The position numbers were made by a program, and so were the translations under genes. Of a DNA stretch of 64,000 nt, positions 22,577-33,296 are shown one piece after another. Positions within the stretch are counted from its first letter, which is position 1; each line of letters begins with the position of its first letter. This stretch comes from Taxawa tesnikishii (nom. ined.) (Eukaryota > Ascomycota > Dothideomycetes > Dothideales). The stretch spans positions 186,001 to 250,000 of the forward strand of contig JAPDRO010000011.1 of assembly GCA_030247885.1 (NCBI GenBank). Direction: 5' to 3'. A model generated the notes under the pieces. It had not been told where the DNA came from and did no database searches. It saw nothing but the letters and a program-made list of their open reading frames with translations.

Positions 22577-23779
22577 ATGTCGCTCAAGGTGAAGCATCTG
22601 AACGGTGACACCACCTTTCTCCTCACCTTCACCCCCGCCATCGCACCTGCCAATTCGGCACAGCGCTTTCCGGGCGACTTCATCATCCTCGTGGACCCAT
22701 GGCTCAAAGGACCTTCGTCGGTGTGGACGCCCAAGTTCCAAATCTCCCACCATACACGCCCGTCGGCCATCACGTCGCTGAAAGACCTGCCGGAGCCGGA
22801 TCTGATCCTCATATCGCAGGACAAGCCGGACCACTGTCATAGGGAAACGCTGTGCTCGCTGCCACCTTCGAGCCAGATCCCGATCCTGGCCACTGCGGCA
22901 GCAGCGAAGAAGATCCGCTCCTGGAACCACTTCGAGAACCCAGACATCGTATCCGCTCTCCGCGAATACAGAGACAAGAACGAGTCCGGCACCATCTACC
23001 GGCGACCTCTGCCGCCCTACTCCTCCTCAAGCGCGCCCGGCGAAATCACCGTTTCCTACATGCCGCAGCGAATGGACATGACCCGCCTGCACAACGCCCT
23101 CGGAATCACATACCGACCACCGTCAACCGTGACCAAGGCCGTCACCGGCCAGATCGTCAACCTCCCACTCAGCCCTCCCGTCTCCCCACCCATCCACCGA
23201 CCCATGACCGCGGACAGCAACACCCGGCCACAGAGCCTGACCCGCAATCGCTCCATCGCCTCCATCGCGTCTCGGCCCGACACACCCACCTCCATTGGCT
23301 ACTTCCACGCCACGCCCGCCGAACACCGCGAGCGCACCCTCAGCGTCCTGTACTCGCCCCACGGCGTCTCGACCGCCACAGTCGCGCCCTACACCTCGTT
23401 CCTGGCGCGCGAGAACGCCCTGCCGCTCACTGCCCTCTTCCACTCCATCAACACGGAGCAGAATCCGTGGTTCATGGGCGGACGCGTCGCCGCCGGATAC
23501 CCGGGCGGCTTGGACCTGTTGCGCAAGGTGGGCGCGCACTATTGGATCAGTGCGCACGACGAGGACAAGGACAACAGGGGCTTCGCGACCGTCATGATCA
23601 ATAGCGGACGCTATAAGGTTGAGGAAGTGCAGAGATTGGTGGAGCAGGAGTTTTTAGGGTCGTGTGACGGGCTGAGTGCGGGACGGAAGAGGGATAGTGC
23701 GCACAGTGTGAAAGAGATGGGAAGGGTGCCGATTGTGGTTGATATCGATGTCGGAGAGGAGATGAGGATTGATGGATGA
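22577..23779 (+). CDS. Metallo-beta-lactamase-fold protein with altered metal motif
   Basis: A 400-residue single-exon protein of the fungal metallo-hydrolase-like group (beta-lactamase superfamily domain). The start at 22577 is the first ATG in frame and gives MSLKVKHLNGDTTFLL, typical of the group. Seen: VDPWLKGPSS near residue 38, then LISQDKPDHCHRETL where classical enzymes have H-x-H-x-D-H. The first two His are replaced, but D-H and a later His remain, so metal binding may be partial. A proline-rich linker with R/S/P repeats lies in the middle. Near the end come WFMGGRVAAGYPGG and WISAHDEDKDNRG, the latter probably the distal ligand region. Function unknown; could be a non-catalytic or differently tuned hydrolase. 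Confidence 0.75.
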   Translation: MSLKVKHLNGDTTFLLTFTPAIAPANSAQRFPGDFIILVDPWLKGPSSVWTPKFQISHHTRPSAITSLKDLPEPDLILISQDKPDHCHRETLCSLPPSSQIPILATAAAAKKIRSWNHFENPDIVSALREYRDKNESGTIYRRPLPPYSSSSAPGEITVSYMPQRMDMTRLHNALGITYRPPSTVTKAVTGQIVNLPLSPPVSPPIHRPMTADSNTRPQSLTRNRSIASIASRPDTPTSIGYFHATPAEHRERTLSVLYSPHGVSTATVAPYTSFLARENALPLTALFHSINTEQNPWFMGGRVAAGYPGGLDLLRKVGAHYWISAHDEDKDNRGFATVMINSGRYKVEEVQRLVEQEFLGSCDGLSAGRKRDSAHSVKEMGRVPIVVDIDVGEEMRIDG

Positions 23780-24599
23780 AAGGATTGCATGGGCTTGTCT
23801 TGCCTGGCATGGCTTACGACCTCTCCTTTTCACCGGAAAATGACTGAAGACGACCGTGCATGATGAGATGACATACCGAATCAAGACATCAAAGAAGGCT
23901 CCTGACTGTGAGGACGGCTCGCAGCCTTCTATCACACCGAGCGATACTGCGAACTCAGGGGTTGAGATGAGACATATCAACCAATACGAGTCTGCTGGGA
24001 CAGAGTACTCGAAGATGGACTGTGTCGGGACATGTCCCAAATTTCATCCACATGGCACGGCCAATCGTTCACAACAACGTTGACGAGCAGACTCGGCATA
24101 TCAGTCCTGAATGATCCATATCTCGCACACGATCGATCGTTTCACGAAGCGCATACGCGTGCATTCTCCATACCTACCGAATTAACCGCCACATGGGATT
24201 GCTCCACTGCGTCCATCTCCCCTCAGCATGTCTGACCGGACAAAAGCGATCAGCCATCACCTCGCGTCATTCTGAATCTCTTGTCTGACCTCTCAGCTCC
24301 TCATCTCGGCCTTCTTCTTCTTCAAACGACTCACCGTTGCAGGACCTGTCATCCGAATTGCACGACCATGCCATGTATATAGCTCCGTTGTCTCAATCAG
24401 CCCTTTGGCGTTGAAGAACCAGGAACAGTACAACGAGAGCTCCAGCGTGATAGCACCGAGAAAAAAGCGGGTAGCCAGCACAACCTACAATTCGGAGGCG
24501 CTATCCATTCTAGAGGTTACCTCACTGATCAAACAGTCTGTCCACATGAATTGTGACGCGGTCGAACCAAGACCATCGATATACGGCAACACGCCAACC
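23780..24599. other. Intergenic or decayed sequence
   Basis: A minus-strand frame at 24293-24481 has a hydrophobic core followed by a Lys-rich end, like the tail of a membrane protein. It may belong with the decayed gene to its right, but no splice link was secured. Confidence 0.35.
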
Positions 24600-25470
24600 A
24601 GGGGTGCGTATTCACAGCAGCAAGTCATCCAAAGTGGGGGCCAATAACCCAAAAACATCTGGCGTCGGATGAACACACGGATTTTTGTACGGTACGACAA
24701 TGATGATCTCGACGACAAGATGAAAGCTTGACATGAGATACGCAAGGAACAAGGCCGCTCCAGCAAAACCAAGGACTACGCTCGCGGCTCGGTTCAATCG
24801 TGAATGTGCACATGCATTCGCCTCGGACAACACCCTCGGTGTAATGGGACGCTCCCTCCACACGAAGCCTATAACGCCCTTGCTCCGGCAGCTGCGGCCG
24901 ATGCGGAAGGCAGAACCAATGATTGACCTGCTCGAACATGTACCAGCACCGTCCAGCTCCAGGGCACGACGTGATGCCTCGCCTGCCTTGCAACATATTC
25001 ATTGCGAGCTCGGAGCCTCTATGTACGAGCATAGCATTCCATCCAATCGCTCTGAGCGGGGTTTCGACCGCTTCGGCCAGTCATCGCCCTTTGCAGTGCT
25101 TTCCGGACGCGCCCGGAGTCCGCTGAGCGGCACAAGTGTCTCTGCTACCAATCCTCGGGACCTCTTGCTGTTCACTTCGCTCTCGCGAGAGCTGAAAAGT
25201 CCTGGCAGCTTGTCGGCGCTCTGACCGCGCATTGTATACGATGAACTCGGGCGCCGCCACCAGCCATCTGCCTCTTGCTAGCTATCGGAGGGGCCGTTTG
25301 ACCTCTGCATGGAAGACGTTCATGTGCGTGGAGCTGTGCACACAGAGGCTGAGGGCGAGGAGGCATGTCTGGATCAGACTCCATGTACCACGTTCGTTGG
25401 CCTCGGAAACGCATTGTGGATTGTTGTACTTGCTTGCGCCGGAGATGGTCAGGCTCGTAGCGTGCGTCAT
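24600..25470 (-). pseudogene. Decayed fungal integral membrane protein
   Basis: From an ATG at 25470, one frame reads an N-terminus that resembles a conserved Pezizomycotina membrane-protein family: RGTWSLIQTCLLALSLCV followed by HMN, then, after one in-frame TAG, RWLVAAPEFIVYNA and RRQAA. The spacing across the TAG matches an uninterrupted protein, and the codon before it is CGA. A second stop (CGA TGA) appears further on in the same frame. Further left, another frame shows a hydrophobic helix with YLMSSFHLVVEII, which may be the original C-terminal part. Two in-frame stops plus a frame change make this a likely pseudogene. CAG-to-TAG and CGA-to-TGA are both C-to-T, compatible with RIP-like or ordinary deamination. 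The family has no known function; the left boundary is approximate. Confidence 0.45.
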
Positions 25471-26086
25471 GGTCTTGTGGGAGTGTTTGTTGTTTCTTGC
25501 GAAGACTGAGCAGTTGAGAGCAGGCTGGCTGATTTAGATGCTATACCAGCGTTTCTCAGCCGCAGCCTTGTTGCTAGTTATGAAAACGTTCCCCTAAACG
25601 CCGAGCTGGCGTTGTAGCTACCTCGCTTGACGCCACGTTCTGCAGCTTCATCGTATCCGGTTGGCTGGCGAGGAGTCTATTCCTGGCTTGAAGGATCCTC
25701 TTTGACCCATGGTAGGGCTGCAAAGAGGGGGCTCCACCGAACACGGTGTTAGTAGGCGCTCTTGATGTGTAAACTACGCTGGAGCGAGATTAGAAGGCTG
25801 CTTCCCGTCCATGATTCTGGAAAAGTGTGTTGCAGAAGTTGTGTCCGAAAAGCCCCCTGCAAACCCTCCTCAATCAGTAAACTCATTTCAGGGTCTGCCC
25901 TCATTTACAGTCGAGTGCATCCCATCGACCGCGTGGTCCGGTGCATTTAGCAGTCCAAACCCCTGTAGATTTCTTGTGCAGCCAGCCTGCGTCAGAACAG
26001 GGAACCCTTTCCCGAGCTAGCGTAGACGAACTTTCCCGAACAGAGGCACACTTGATTTTCCTTGCCGAGAACGCCCATGATCTAAT
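25471..26086. other. Intergenic
   Basis: No gene supported; upstream of the decayed gene and downstream of the deacetylase 3' end. Confidence 0.5.
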
Positions 26087-26857
26087 CTAGCTTTGGGCAG
26101 CTTCCAACAGCGACGTGACGGTCACCACTCGGTACCCTTTGCGCTTGATCTCCGGGAGAATCTTGCGCAACATAGGAGCGGTCCAGCTCCGGCCGTCGTG
26201 GCAGATGATGATGCCGCCCGGTTGCAGCATGCTGAGGACGTGCCTGGCGTTGACGTTGGAGTAGGGGACCTGAGGATCGTGGGGGTAGATGTTGCCGAGC
26301 ACCAGCTTATAGTCCAGTCGGCGGACCAATTCGCGCATCTTTGTGCTGAAAAAGCCCGAACCGGGTCGGAAGTACTTGGCCGGCCACGCCGCTTTCGCTT
26401 CCGAGTATGCGTCTTGCAGCATGTCTTCAACTTGGTGGATCTGCTCCGTAAGAGTGGTCGAGTCTAGTGATTTCGACGGTTCGTCTCTCATGGCGTGGTT
26501 TCCCAGTTCGCAGCCGTTGCGGATGATGTCCTGGAGTATGCTCTGTCGGCCCAAGGCATGGGAGCCGATGATGAAGAAGGTAGCGGCGGCATCGTTTGCC
26601 CTCAGGATTTCTAGGAGTTCTTTGGTGTGTTCCGACGGCCCGTCGTCTATCGTGAGGGCCACGACCTTTTCGCTAGTGTCGACGCGCCACAGCACGTCCG
26701 GCCACCTGCGCTCAAAGTATCGGACTAGAAAGGTAGGTGGCTTGTATATAAGATAGAGTGGTGTGACAAGCACACAGCCCAAGAGAAACATGAATAAAAG
26801 TGACTGCATTCTTCGTTTGCGAAGACGCAGTCGCCGAGAAAAACATGCAAATGGCAT
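26087..26857 (-). CDS. Membrane-anchored polysaccharide deacetylase (NodB fold)
   Basis: Carbohydrate esterase 4-type protein that would remove acetyl groups from chitin or related glycans outside the cell. Single exon of 256 aa from ATG 26857. A basic N-tail and one helix at residues 18-38 suggest a type II membrane anchor. Motif 1 is TIDDGP at 69-74 (usual form TFDDGP). Motif 2 is NHAMRDEPS at 120-128: it keeps the first His but has Asp where the second His (H-x3-H) normally sits. That pattern occurs in a branch of fungal and bacterial CE4-like proteins. RPGSGFFS near 164-171 is motif 3, and the C-terminal IIICHDGR supplies the last His. Probably active on an unknown acetylated polymer; the ligand change leaves some doubt. 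Confidence 0.82.
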   Translation of the reverse strand: MPFACFSRRLRLRKRRMQSLLFMFLLGCVLVTPLYLIYKPPTFLVRYFERRWPDVLWRVDTSEKVVALTIDDGPSEHTKELLEILRANDAAATFFIIGSHALGRQSILQDIIRNGCELGNHAMRDEPSKSLDSTTLTEQIHQVEDMLQDAYSEAKAAWPAKYFRPGSGFFSTKMRELVRRLDYKLVLGNIYPHDPQVPYSNVNARHVLSMLQPGGIIICHDGRSWTAPMLRKILPEIKRKGYRVVTVTSLLEAAQS

Positions 26858-27361
26858 TCCCTACTTGTAAGTGTCGTAGCCTGAGTAGATGAGGGGAGAG
26901 TTTGGAAGAGGAAGCGTGGCTCCAAATGCGCGCTTACCCCAGAAGGAAGAATTTAACGAACTTATCCTCAGTTTCAGAATCCGGAACTCGCGTCACTTGT
27001 ACGGTAATATAACTACAATCAGAAAGTAGATCAAAACGCCCGATATCTTGTTTGCCTCTAATCCATCCCTTCGGTGTTCATCCCCAGACGCCTCTCCGTC
27101 TTCTGGGCCGTTGTCCAGATTCTATGGACACAATGCATATAGCCCCACAGCCTTGGAAAACTTTCTAGTCTTGGAAAACCAGAATCAGCTTGATCGATTA
27201 GCTTGGACAGTACCTCGAGCATTAACGTCTGAGGCATGACTGCAACAGTTGGTCAATCAGTCGGAGCAACTGTTGAGCATAACATGCATAGTTCCTCGAT
27301 GCATCTAGGCATAAGTTCATTCAGGCATCCGTCGGAAAACCACGCTTGCCAACACGACATT
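26858..27361. other. Intergenic
   Basis: Deacetylase upstream region; no gene recognised. Confidence 0.5.
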
Positions 27362-27436
27362 ATGGAGTGCGTGCACAGTCAGAGGAGCGTCAACACCTGG
27401 CTCTATGATCTCGATGTTGTCAGGTTGCAGGCGTAC
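27362..27436 (+). pseudogene. C-terminal scrap of a tannase-family gene
   Basis: About 25 codons read MECVHSQRSVNTWLYDLD and then VVRLQAY. This is closely parallel to the end of the tannase gene at 6.6 kb (MECMYDQRSINSWLYDLD, then AIKLPVY). No catalytic motif was found upstream in any frame, so only the 3' tip survives. Its orientation is opposite to the tannase gene. It may be a relic of a second paralogue or of a segmental copy. Protein-level divergence of roughly one residue in three suggests it is not a recent duplicate of the neighbour. Confidence 0.6.
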
Positions 27437-27834
27437 GTACTGGGGGAAGCAACGGATCTGAAGGAACCAGGCACGCTGGAATGCAACTCCAGTCGACCGA
27501 TGATGTACCATAGCTTGCTCACCTCTGCCGCTTTCGCCTCTGTACTGGTTCTTGTCTCATATGTTTAAGCACAATATGCATCGTAGCGATATCAAATCCA
27601 TGCATAGCGAAAAGAAAGGTACAGTTGACGAAGATGTCGTCATGCGACGCAACAAAATCCCCGTGGTCCCACCAAGCAATCTGTTGTGGTATCGTGAATG
27701 AGATCTCAAAATCCAAAAGCCAATCTGTTGAAGACAGAACACCAAGACCGTCCAGAACCTCGTAAGCATCATACCGCCGTGGAAGGGACGTTCAATACAT
27801 ATCAATCGTGATCGGCTGCACCAAGGAAACGCGT
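27437..27834. other. Intergenic
   Basis: Between the tannase scrap and the dioxygenase 3' end, converging. Nothing recognised. Confidence 0.5.
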
Positions 27835-29159
27835 TCAGCCGCATCGAGATGTACCACCAATGCCGTGTTGTTCGACCGACGCATCCGCATCCAGCTCCCA
27901 GCGTTCGATGGTGTCCGTGTCCTCAGCGAAGATGTCGTCCCATTTGTACTGCAAGCCAGGCGGACACGTCTTCTGGTCATCCCAAAGCCACAAGCGCAGC
28001 ATATGTCTCTTCATGGTTGGGGAGTCCTTGAAGTCGTCACGGCAGTGCAGGAGTGCGAGGTTGTTCACAAAACGCATGTCGCCACTGTGAAGACTTGTAC
28101 TCAAGGAGTACTTTTGTGCCAAGAAGTGCACAGCATCGAGCGCTTCGGCCTGGGCTTCTGTGATCGGTGGAATGTTGCTGAGACGCGGGGCCGCGGTCGA
28201 ACCGGTTATGCTGCGCCGAGAGAAGTTAAGAATGGGTGAACCTTCGTGACAGAACAAAAGCGGGCGCTGTCGGTAAGGTGGGTTACGTGCGAGTCTGATG
28301 CCCTAGTCAGTTACAACAATCGTAAAGCAAGTTTGACAATCTGACATACTCCTGGTGAACCCAGTCATCTTGAGCGAGTGTTTGTATGATATCAGGTCGA
28401 GTTCTAGCGAGCTCATTGTAAATTCTCCAAGATGAGGCAAGGATGCTCCTGCCACCTTCTGCTGCCGCATTCAAACAGTAGAATGCCAAGACGCCACAAA
28501 GGACGTCAGCGTGAAACGGTTGGGCGTCATTTCCGAATATTGTTGACCTCTTGTCACGGGGTATGGAGGAGTTCGTAGCATCGAATATGTGATCTGAAAG
28601 CAAATCAGAACCGTCAACCCCTTGCATACATGCTACACTTACTTATCATGCCTCCTTTAACGTCCTGACGTCCTCTCCGCTCCGAGATATAGCTAGAAAT
28701 CCCAAGAAATATAATCACATTGTCTTCCATCGGGTAATTGGAAGGGTCAAGCCCGCGAAGGATGAAAAACCCTACACCTTCATCAATGGATGACTTGTAA
28801 TTCTCCAGGACAGGTCCAAGCTGCGGTAGCGGAAAGCATTCTTTAGTTATTTTGGAGTACTCCAAATGAAGAGCTACGACAGTCAGCATATGGCGCCTGT
28901 TTCTTGTCAAGAATGGACCACTAACCCTTGCAATAATCGAGAGCCCTCGATATTTCGGCCTTTGCCCTTCCTCCAACTCGAACACATACTGCTTCTCATC
29001 CATCATGCCTCGACCCTCCCAAACCAGAGGTCCGTACAACTCTCGAGGCCACCCAGAGGGAATCGTCCCTTTCGCGAGACCGTTGGTGGAAAGGAATGCC
29101 GACCGGGCGCAATACTTGTCGTAGTCGGGGATCAGGTCGATATCGGCAGAATTGAACAT
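27835..29159 (-). CDS. TauD/TfdA-type Fe(II)/2-oxoglutarate dioxygenase
   Basis: Non-haem iron dioxygenase of the fungal TauD group, oxidising an unknown small substrate at the expense of 2-oxoglutarate. Four exons: 29159-28926, 28873-28643, 28593-28350 and 28294-27835. Introns are 49-55 bases. Seen: WPRELYGPLVW near the N-terminus, GFFILRGLDPSNYPMEDNV, the metal pair in PFHADV (about His183/Asp185), AAAEGGRS, FCHEGSPILNFSRR, and the distal His in ALLHCRDDF near 320, followed by the 2-oxoglutarate Arg region RHMLRLWLW. In exon 1, near 28957-28963, one base is missing: after it the frame EISRALDYCKAL is needed, both for family fit and to give the donor its correct phase. With it the product is 389 aa. 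The Zn2Cys6 regulator lies just upstream on the same strand. Confidence 0.82.
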
Positions 29160-29581
29160 TATGCGACAATGAAGACAGATTGATTGTAAGATGGCGTAGA
29201 TACCAATAATCGTTTCGCGCAGGTAGCAACGATAGCGCTGAGTGTAGATTTCGGGCGGGTTTTGCAAAGACAACACAGCCCATGGAAGCTTCAGGCTGAT
29301 ATTTCAGGTGAGCTGGATACGAGTGCGGGGTATCCGCTGTCCAGAAAAGCAATCGACCGCCCGTATGCACAGCAAACCAGCAAAGCGGCCAGGCAAACAG
29401 CTGGAGGAGATAGGAACGTCGGCATCAAGGAGCCAATCGAGACCGGGGATTTAATTCTGTATGCTCGGTCCTTCGAGGTGTACTTCCGAATCTGGCTCGT
29501 GACGGCACGAGGGCTAGGTCATTGGTGGTACGTCGCGTTCATGCGCCAATGAGTGTGCCGCTCCACACACACGGCAAGCAT
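29160..29581. other. Dioxygenase upstream region
   Basis: 422 bases between the regulator stop and the dioxygenase start. No gene. Likely holds the dioxygenase promoter. Confidence 0.5.
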
Positions 29582-32357
29582 TTAGGTAAAGGTCGGTTGC
29601 TCCGAGCTCCAATTGGTGTGAAACAGCTGACCGGTGAAGTACCCTGGCAGCCAAAAGTCCGTTGGAACACTCTGATTGGCTATTGGGGCGTTAGACGTGA
29701 TCTCGAGGGACTCTTGCATCTGGTCATACCATTTGCATTGTGTGCCTGCAAAATAGCATCAAGCATGCCGCGTCTTTGTTCATCCAGAGGGGCTAGTCCT
29801 TTGACCTTGATCTTGGCAGTGAGGACGGCCGACCTTCGGACGTAGCAATGGAAGTAATGGAGCAAGTTGAATGTGGCGCGCAATACATTGCTGATGAAGG
29901 CTTTGTTTGTGAACGTTTTCTAAGGACAGTCAGTGACACACAGCAGCCATTTTGTGGTTCTCACGTACCAGGTAGCCTCGCTCAATGCTGATCTGCTTCT
30001 GTTGCGCCAACGCTCTTTCACAACTATCCAACAGAATGTAAGTCGTTAGAAAGATGGTAAACCAATCCTTGCCATAGTCTTTTTGAATCATTGCAACAAG
30101 ACCCGACATAATCTGGCTATGCAAGGCGGGCAAAATGTGATTCTGGAACAGGGAACCAAATTGATAACTCAGCAAGTCGGTAATCGGAACAATACCATTG
30201 GCGTCAGGGGAAACACCTAACGTTTCGGTGCCGAGGAAGCACCAACCTCCTTCAATGCACCGAGCTGCTGACCAGAAGTACAGGGCATCTCTGAGTGTTG
30301 GTATCTGTACGTATGGGTGAGCTAAGGACCTAGTCTGTGGATAGGCGTTTTACAGACCTTGCATTCCTTAGCCAGTTGTTTGGCGCCTTCAAAGACCAGG
30401 GCTGTCACGCGCTCCTTATCATTCGCACTCATGATTGAGACATCGTACTGGGCCCTTTCCCGTAAGTGCCGTTTTGCAGCCAAGAGAGCGCCATCTAGCT
30501 GAGACAGGCCATAGGCGTGATTGTACATGAGCCAGCCGTCGGGGTCCTCCGCCTGAAAAGCTAGGCTGACGGTGAACCCATGTACAACCAGGGGAACGAA
30601 CAGGCCATTGCCTTGGGTCAACTTGATCTTTCTGACCTGCCCCGGGGACCATTCCTGAACATATTTGAGAAGACCAGCGTTTTTGCCACAACTGGGATGG
30701 TGTCGGTATTGAGCCAGAGTACTGGTGGTGCGAAATAGGACAGAGTTCTTATAGTCCTCTAATTCAACTACGCGGCATGCGGCGCTGAATTGCAGTTTGC
30801 GCGAACAAACAGGATTACCCGCCCTCGTTGTCAATTTGGCGCATTTTTTACACGGTTTACTAAGATCCTCGGAATCGTAATCACACTATAAGGTCAGCGA
30901 GCTGTATTTCCGATCGGATCATGGATCTTACTAACCCCTTCTTTGGACTTTCTGCACCTTACACAGACGAGTCCTTTCCTTTTCATGTAATTCATTCGTT
31001 CCTTCTCTGTGTCGGTGTATTTTCTCTTTTCTTTTCGCGGCTTTCTGATACCCGCACTAGCAACAAATGCTCGGTTGGTGACTCGAGTGGACGTCCGCTT
31101 CTTCTCAGCGGCTGAAGTTCTATTGCGCTTGGTGATCTTCGCTTCGCAAGGATCGACGGCCTCTAGGAGTGGATCTGGTAGCTTCATGTACTGAGCAGGG
31201 TCTTGACTGGTTCCTTCGCCGCCAAGCAACGGGTGCGACAGGTCATGATGCGGCTGAGACTGGCCTCGTGTATGAGGGGTGGTAGACTGGAGCTCACTGT
31301 CCAAGTCAAAGACCGAAGAAGTACAACCTCGAGACGTCAGGCTGTTGTCAAGGACTGCGAGACCGCCGATAACTTAACTAAATTAGCTGATATCTCTAGA
31401 TGCAGTCGTCGCTCTCTGGAATAAGTAACGAGTGCGTACCAAAACCTGTTCCCGGCTCCGAAGGCTGAAGCTGCTCTGTAGTCGCAGACTGAACAGGTAA
31501 CGCAAAGAGATTGTTGACTGTAAACTCCCAAGGGTCTGCGCTATGTGATGAGAATCTATGCGCAATATTGCTCTCCCTATACGTACCGACGAACGTGCCG
31601 TTATCACAAGACTCAGTCGTAGTGGGATGGCATGGAGCATCCAATAGAGCTTCTGGCTGTCCGCCACACCCTCCAGTTGGGTGCTCGTAAGGCCTGTCCT
31701 CCTTGCAGGCCAGATCCGGATCACTTTGCTGGTCTGTGCAACCTGAGAGTTGGGATGAGGATTCGGTGCCACTAGACTGTGACTTTATCTCCTCAACTTG
31801 CGGTGTAGCATAGCATGAGTCTAATGGACATCCAATAGTGACGACGAATTGAGTACCAAAACCGGATAACTGCTGCAGTGGGCTGGAGTCGTCCTTGAAG
31901 ATTGATGTGTCAAATAGTGGATTGCTGTCAACGGACAGGCCCTGAATGTTTCTGTTGTCAGTCCTGATAACGACTTCATCATATTCCCGGGCAGGCGAGT
32001 CGAATTCGCACAAGGGAACAGTGACAGGGGATCGCAAATTGACACCGGCGCTACCGCTAGAAACCGGATATAGCAGCTGGTTTGACCCCGATTCCCACTG
32101 AAACTCATTAAGATTACCGATACGTTCCAGAGCGTTAAAAGGTGTGGTCCATGTTTGCTTCTATGGACACCGTTTGTTTGATCTCGGTTGAAGGGCAGCA
32201 AACTTCGCTGCTCCAAAGGTGACAAGTCTGTACCTGCCAACCGTTTTGAAGAACGTGTATTCTGGATTTCCACGACACGCTGACGAATGCTCTCCAACTC
32301 ATCATCGTCCAGATAACCCAGTTGCTGCAACAAGGCTTGTATATGAAAAGGCGACAT
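29582..32357 (-). CDS. Zn2Cys6 transcription factor with central DNA-binding domain
   Basis: Fungal zinc-cluster regulator. Five exons fit: 32357-31440, 31372-30936, 30885-30358, 30304-29969 and 29919-29582. The cluster is split by the second intron. CVRCRKSKEG precedes it and CDYDSEDLSKPCKKC follows, with the sixth Cys in RAGNPVC, so the last spacing is long (11). A Lys/Arg block lies just before. The N-terminal 450 residues are Ser/Thr/Gln-rich and contain an L-G-Y-L-D-D-D-E-L helix; the rest has the helical character of regulator C-termini, ending TDFWLPGYFTGQLF. Two single-base losses are inferred: near 32145-32165, and near 29725-29735, where the QESLEITSNAP frame must be reached. With both, the length is about 852 aa. 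Tandem placement with the dioxygenase suggests, but does not prove, local control. Confidence 0.7.
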
Positions 32358-33296
32358 AGGATCAGCAGCGACAGACAGGGCGAGATTGTGTGGCCGAAGA
32401 ATGTTGACAGCGAAGAGACTGTTACCGTACTGCTGCTACCCGTCCGTCGTGCCACACGATGAGCGGCTTGCTTCATAAAATAACATCATGTCGATGGTCT
32501 TGTTGATGCCTGACCTGAAGCCGGTGGTTGGAGGCCGGTAGTTGAAAGCCGATGGTGGAAACCTGATCCTGAAACCCGGCGAGGAATATGCGACCTGACA
32601 GCGTGGAAGGCAACACACCGGTGTTGCTGCTTTGCATAGCCTCAGGCTCCCGGATCGACGGTGTGGCAGACGCCCCTGTCCTCCTCGCTTGTGCACGCGC
32701 GCCCCTTGCTGCAGCGCGGCCTTCACCGGTTTTCGCAAGAAGACATCACCGGGTTTCGGGTGATGGCTAAGGTTATAATCAAGGACCCACCATAACCGGT
32801 GTTCGTTGTCATTGCCAAGTGCTCGAGGGTTGTCCTCAGGCTCAGACTCAGGCTCCCATCGCCAGCAATGAATTTGGCTGCCACGGTCCGGCCACACGTC
32901 GCTTCGCCGGTCGCCGCATTCGATCTGCCGTTTCCACCAACCAATGAATACCTCGATTATACGGACCAATCATCACAACCATCACTGGTTCAGACGACCC
33001 ATCAACAATACTTTTCAGTGCGGCCTTGTAGCGATGACCCGGAGAAAACAAAGGATGCAGCGTTGAGCAACAAGCGGAAGAATCCTCCAGCAAATAGACA
33101 ATGGTGCCTAATTATTGTCGGCATTTTCGTTGCATGCTGGAAGAGTAGAAAAGTCCGTCTGTCATCACCAGAGCGGCCCAGGGAAAAGCAACATCAGGTC
33201 AGCACCAGTGTAAAGAAATGGGAAATCGAGGGCTGCGACTTCTTCGGCACACTGTACTATGCGACGCCATGCTTTACTCAGGCCCCGTCACCGACC
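32358..33296. other. Divergent upstream region, regulator and kinase-like gene
   Basis: Shared 0.94 kb upstream region. The kinase-like frame stays open leftward to about 32799, so an N-terminal extension of up to 166 residues is possible, but its sequence is low in recognisable content. Includes short direct repeats of CTCAGGCTC-like units near 32835-32855. Confidence 0.4.

Noticed and set aside
22852-23604. 250-codon Arg/His/Pro-rich frame
   Set aside because: Off-frame shadow of the metallo-hydrolase-like gene.
24733-25224. 163-codon plus-strand frame
   Set aside because: It overlaps the minus-strand frame that carries recognisable membrane-protein blocks, so it is a shadow.
32799-33296. 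N-terminal extension of the kinase-like frame
   Set aside because: Open but without recognisable sequence, and the first codon is GTG; the ATG at 33297 begins family-like text.
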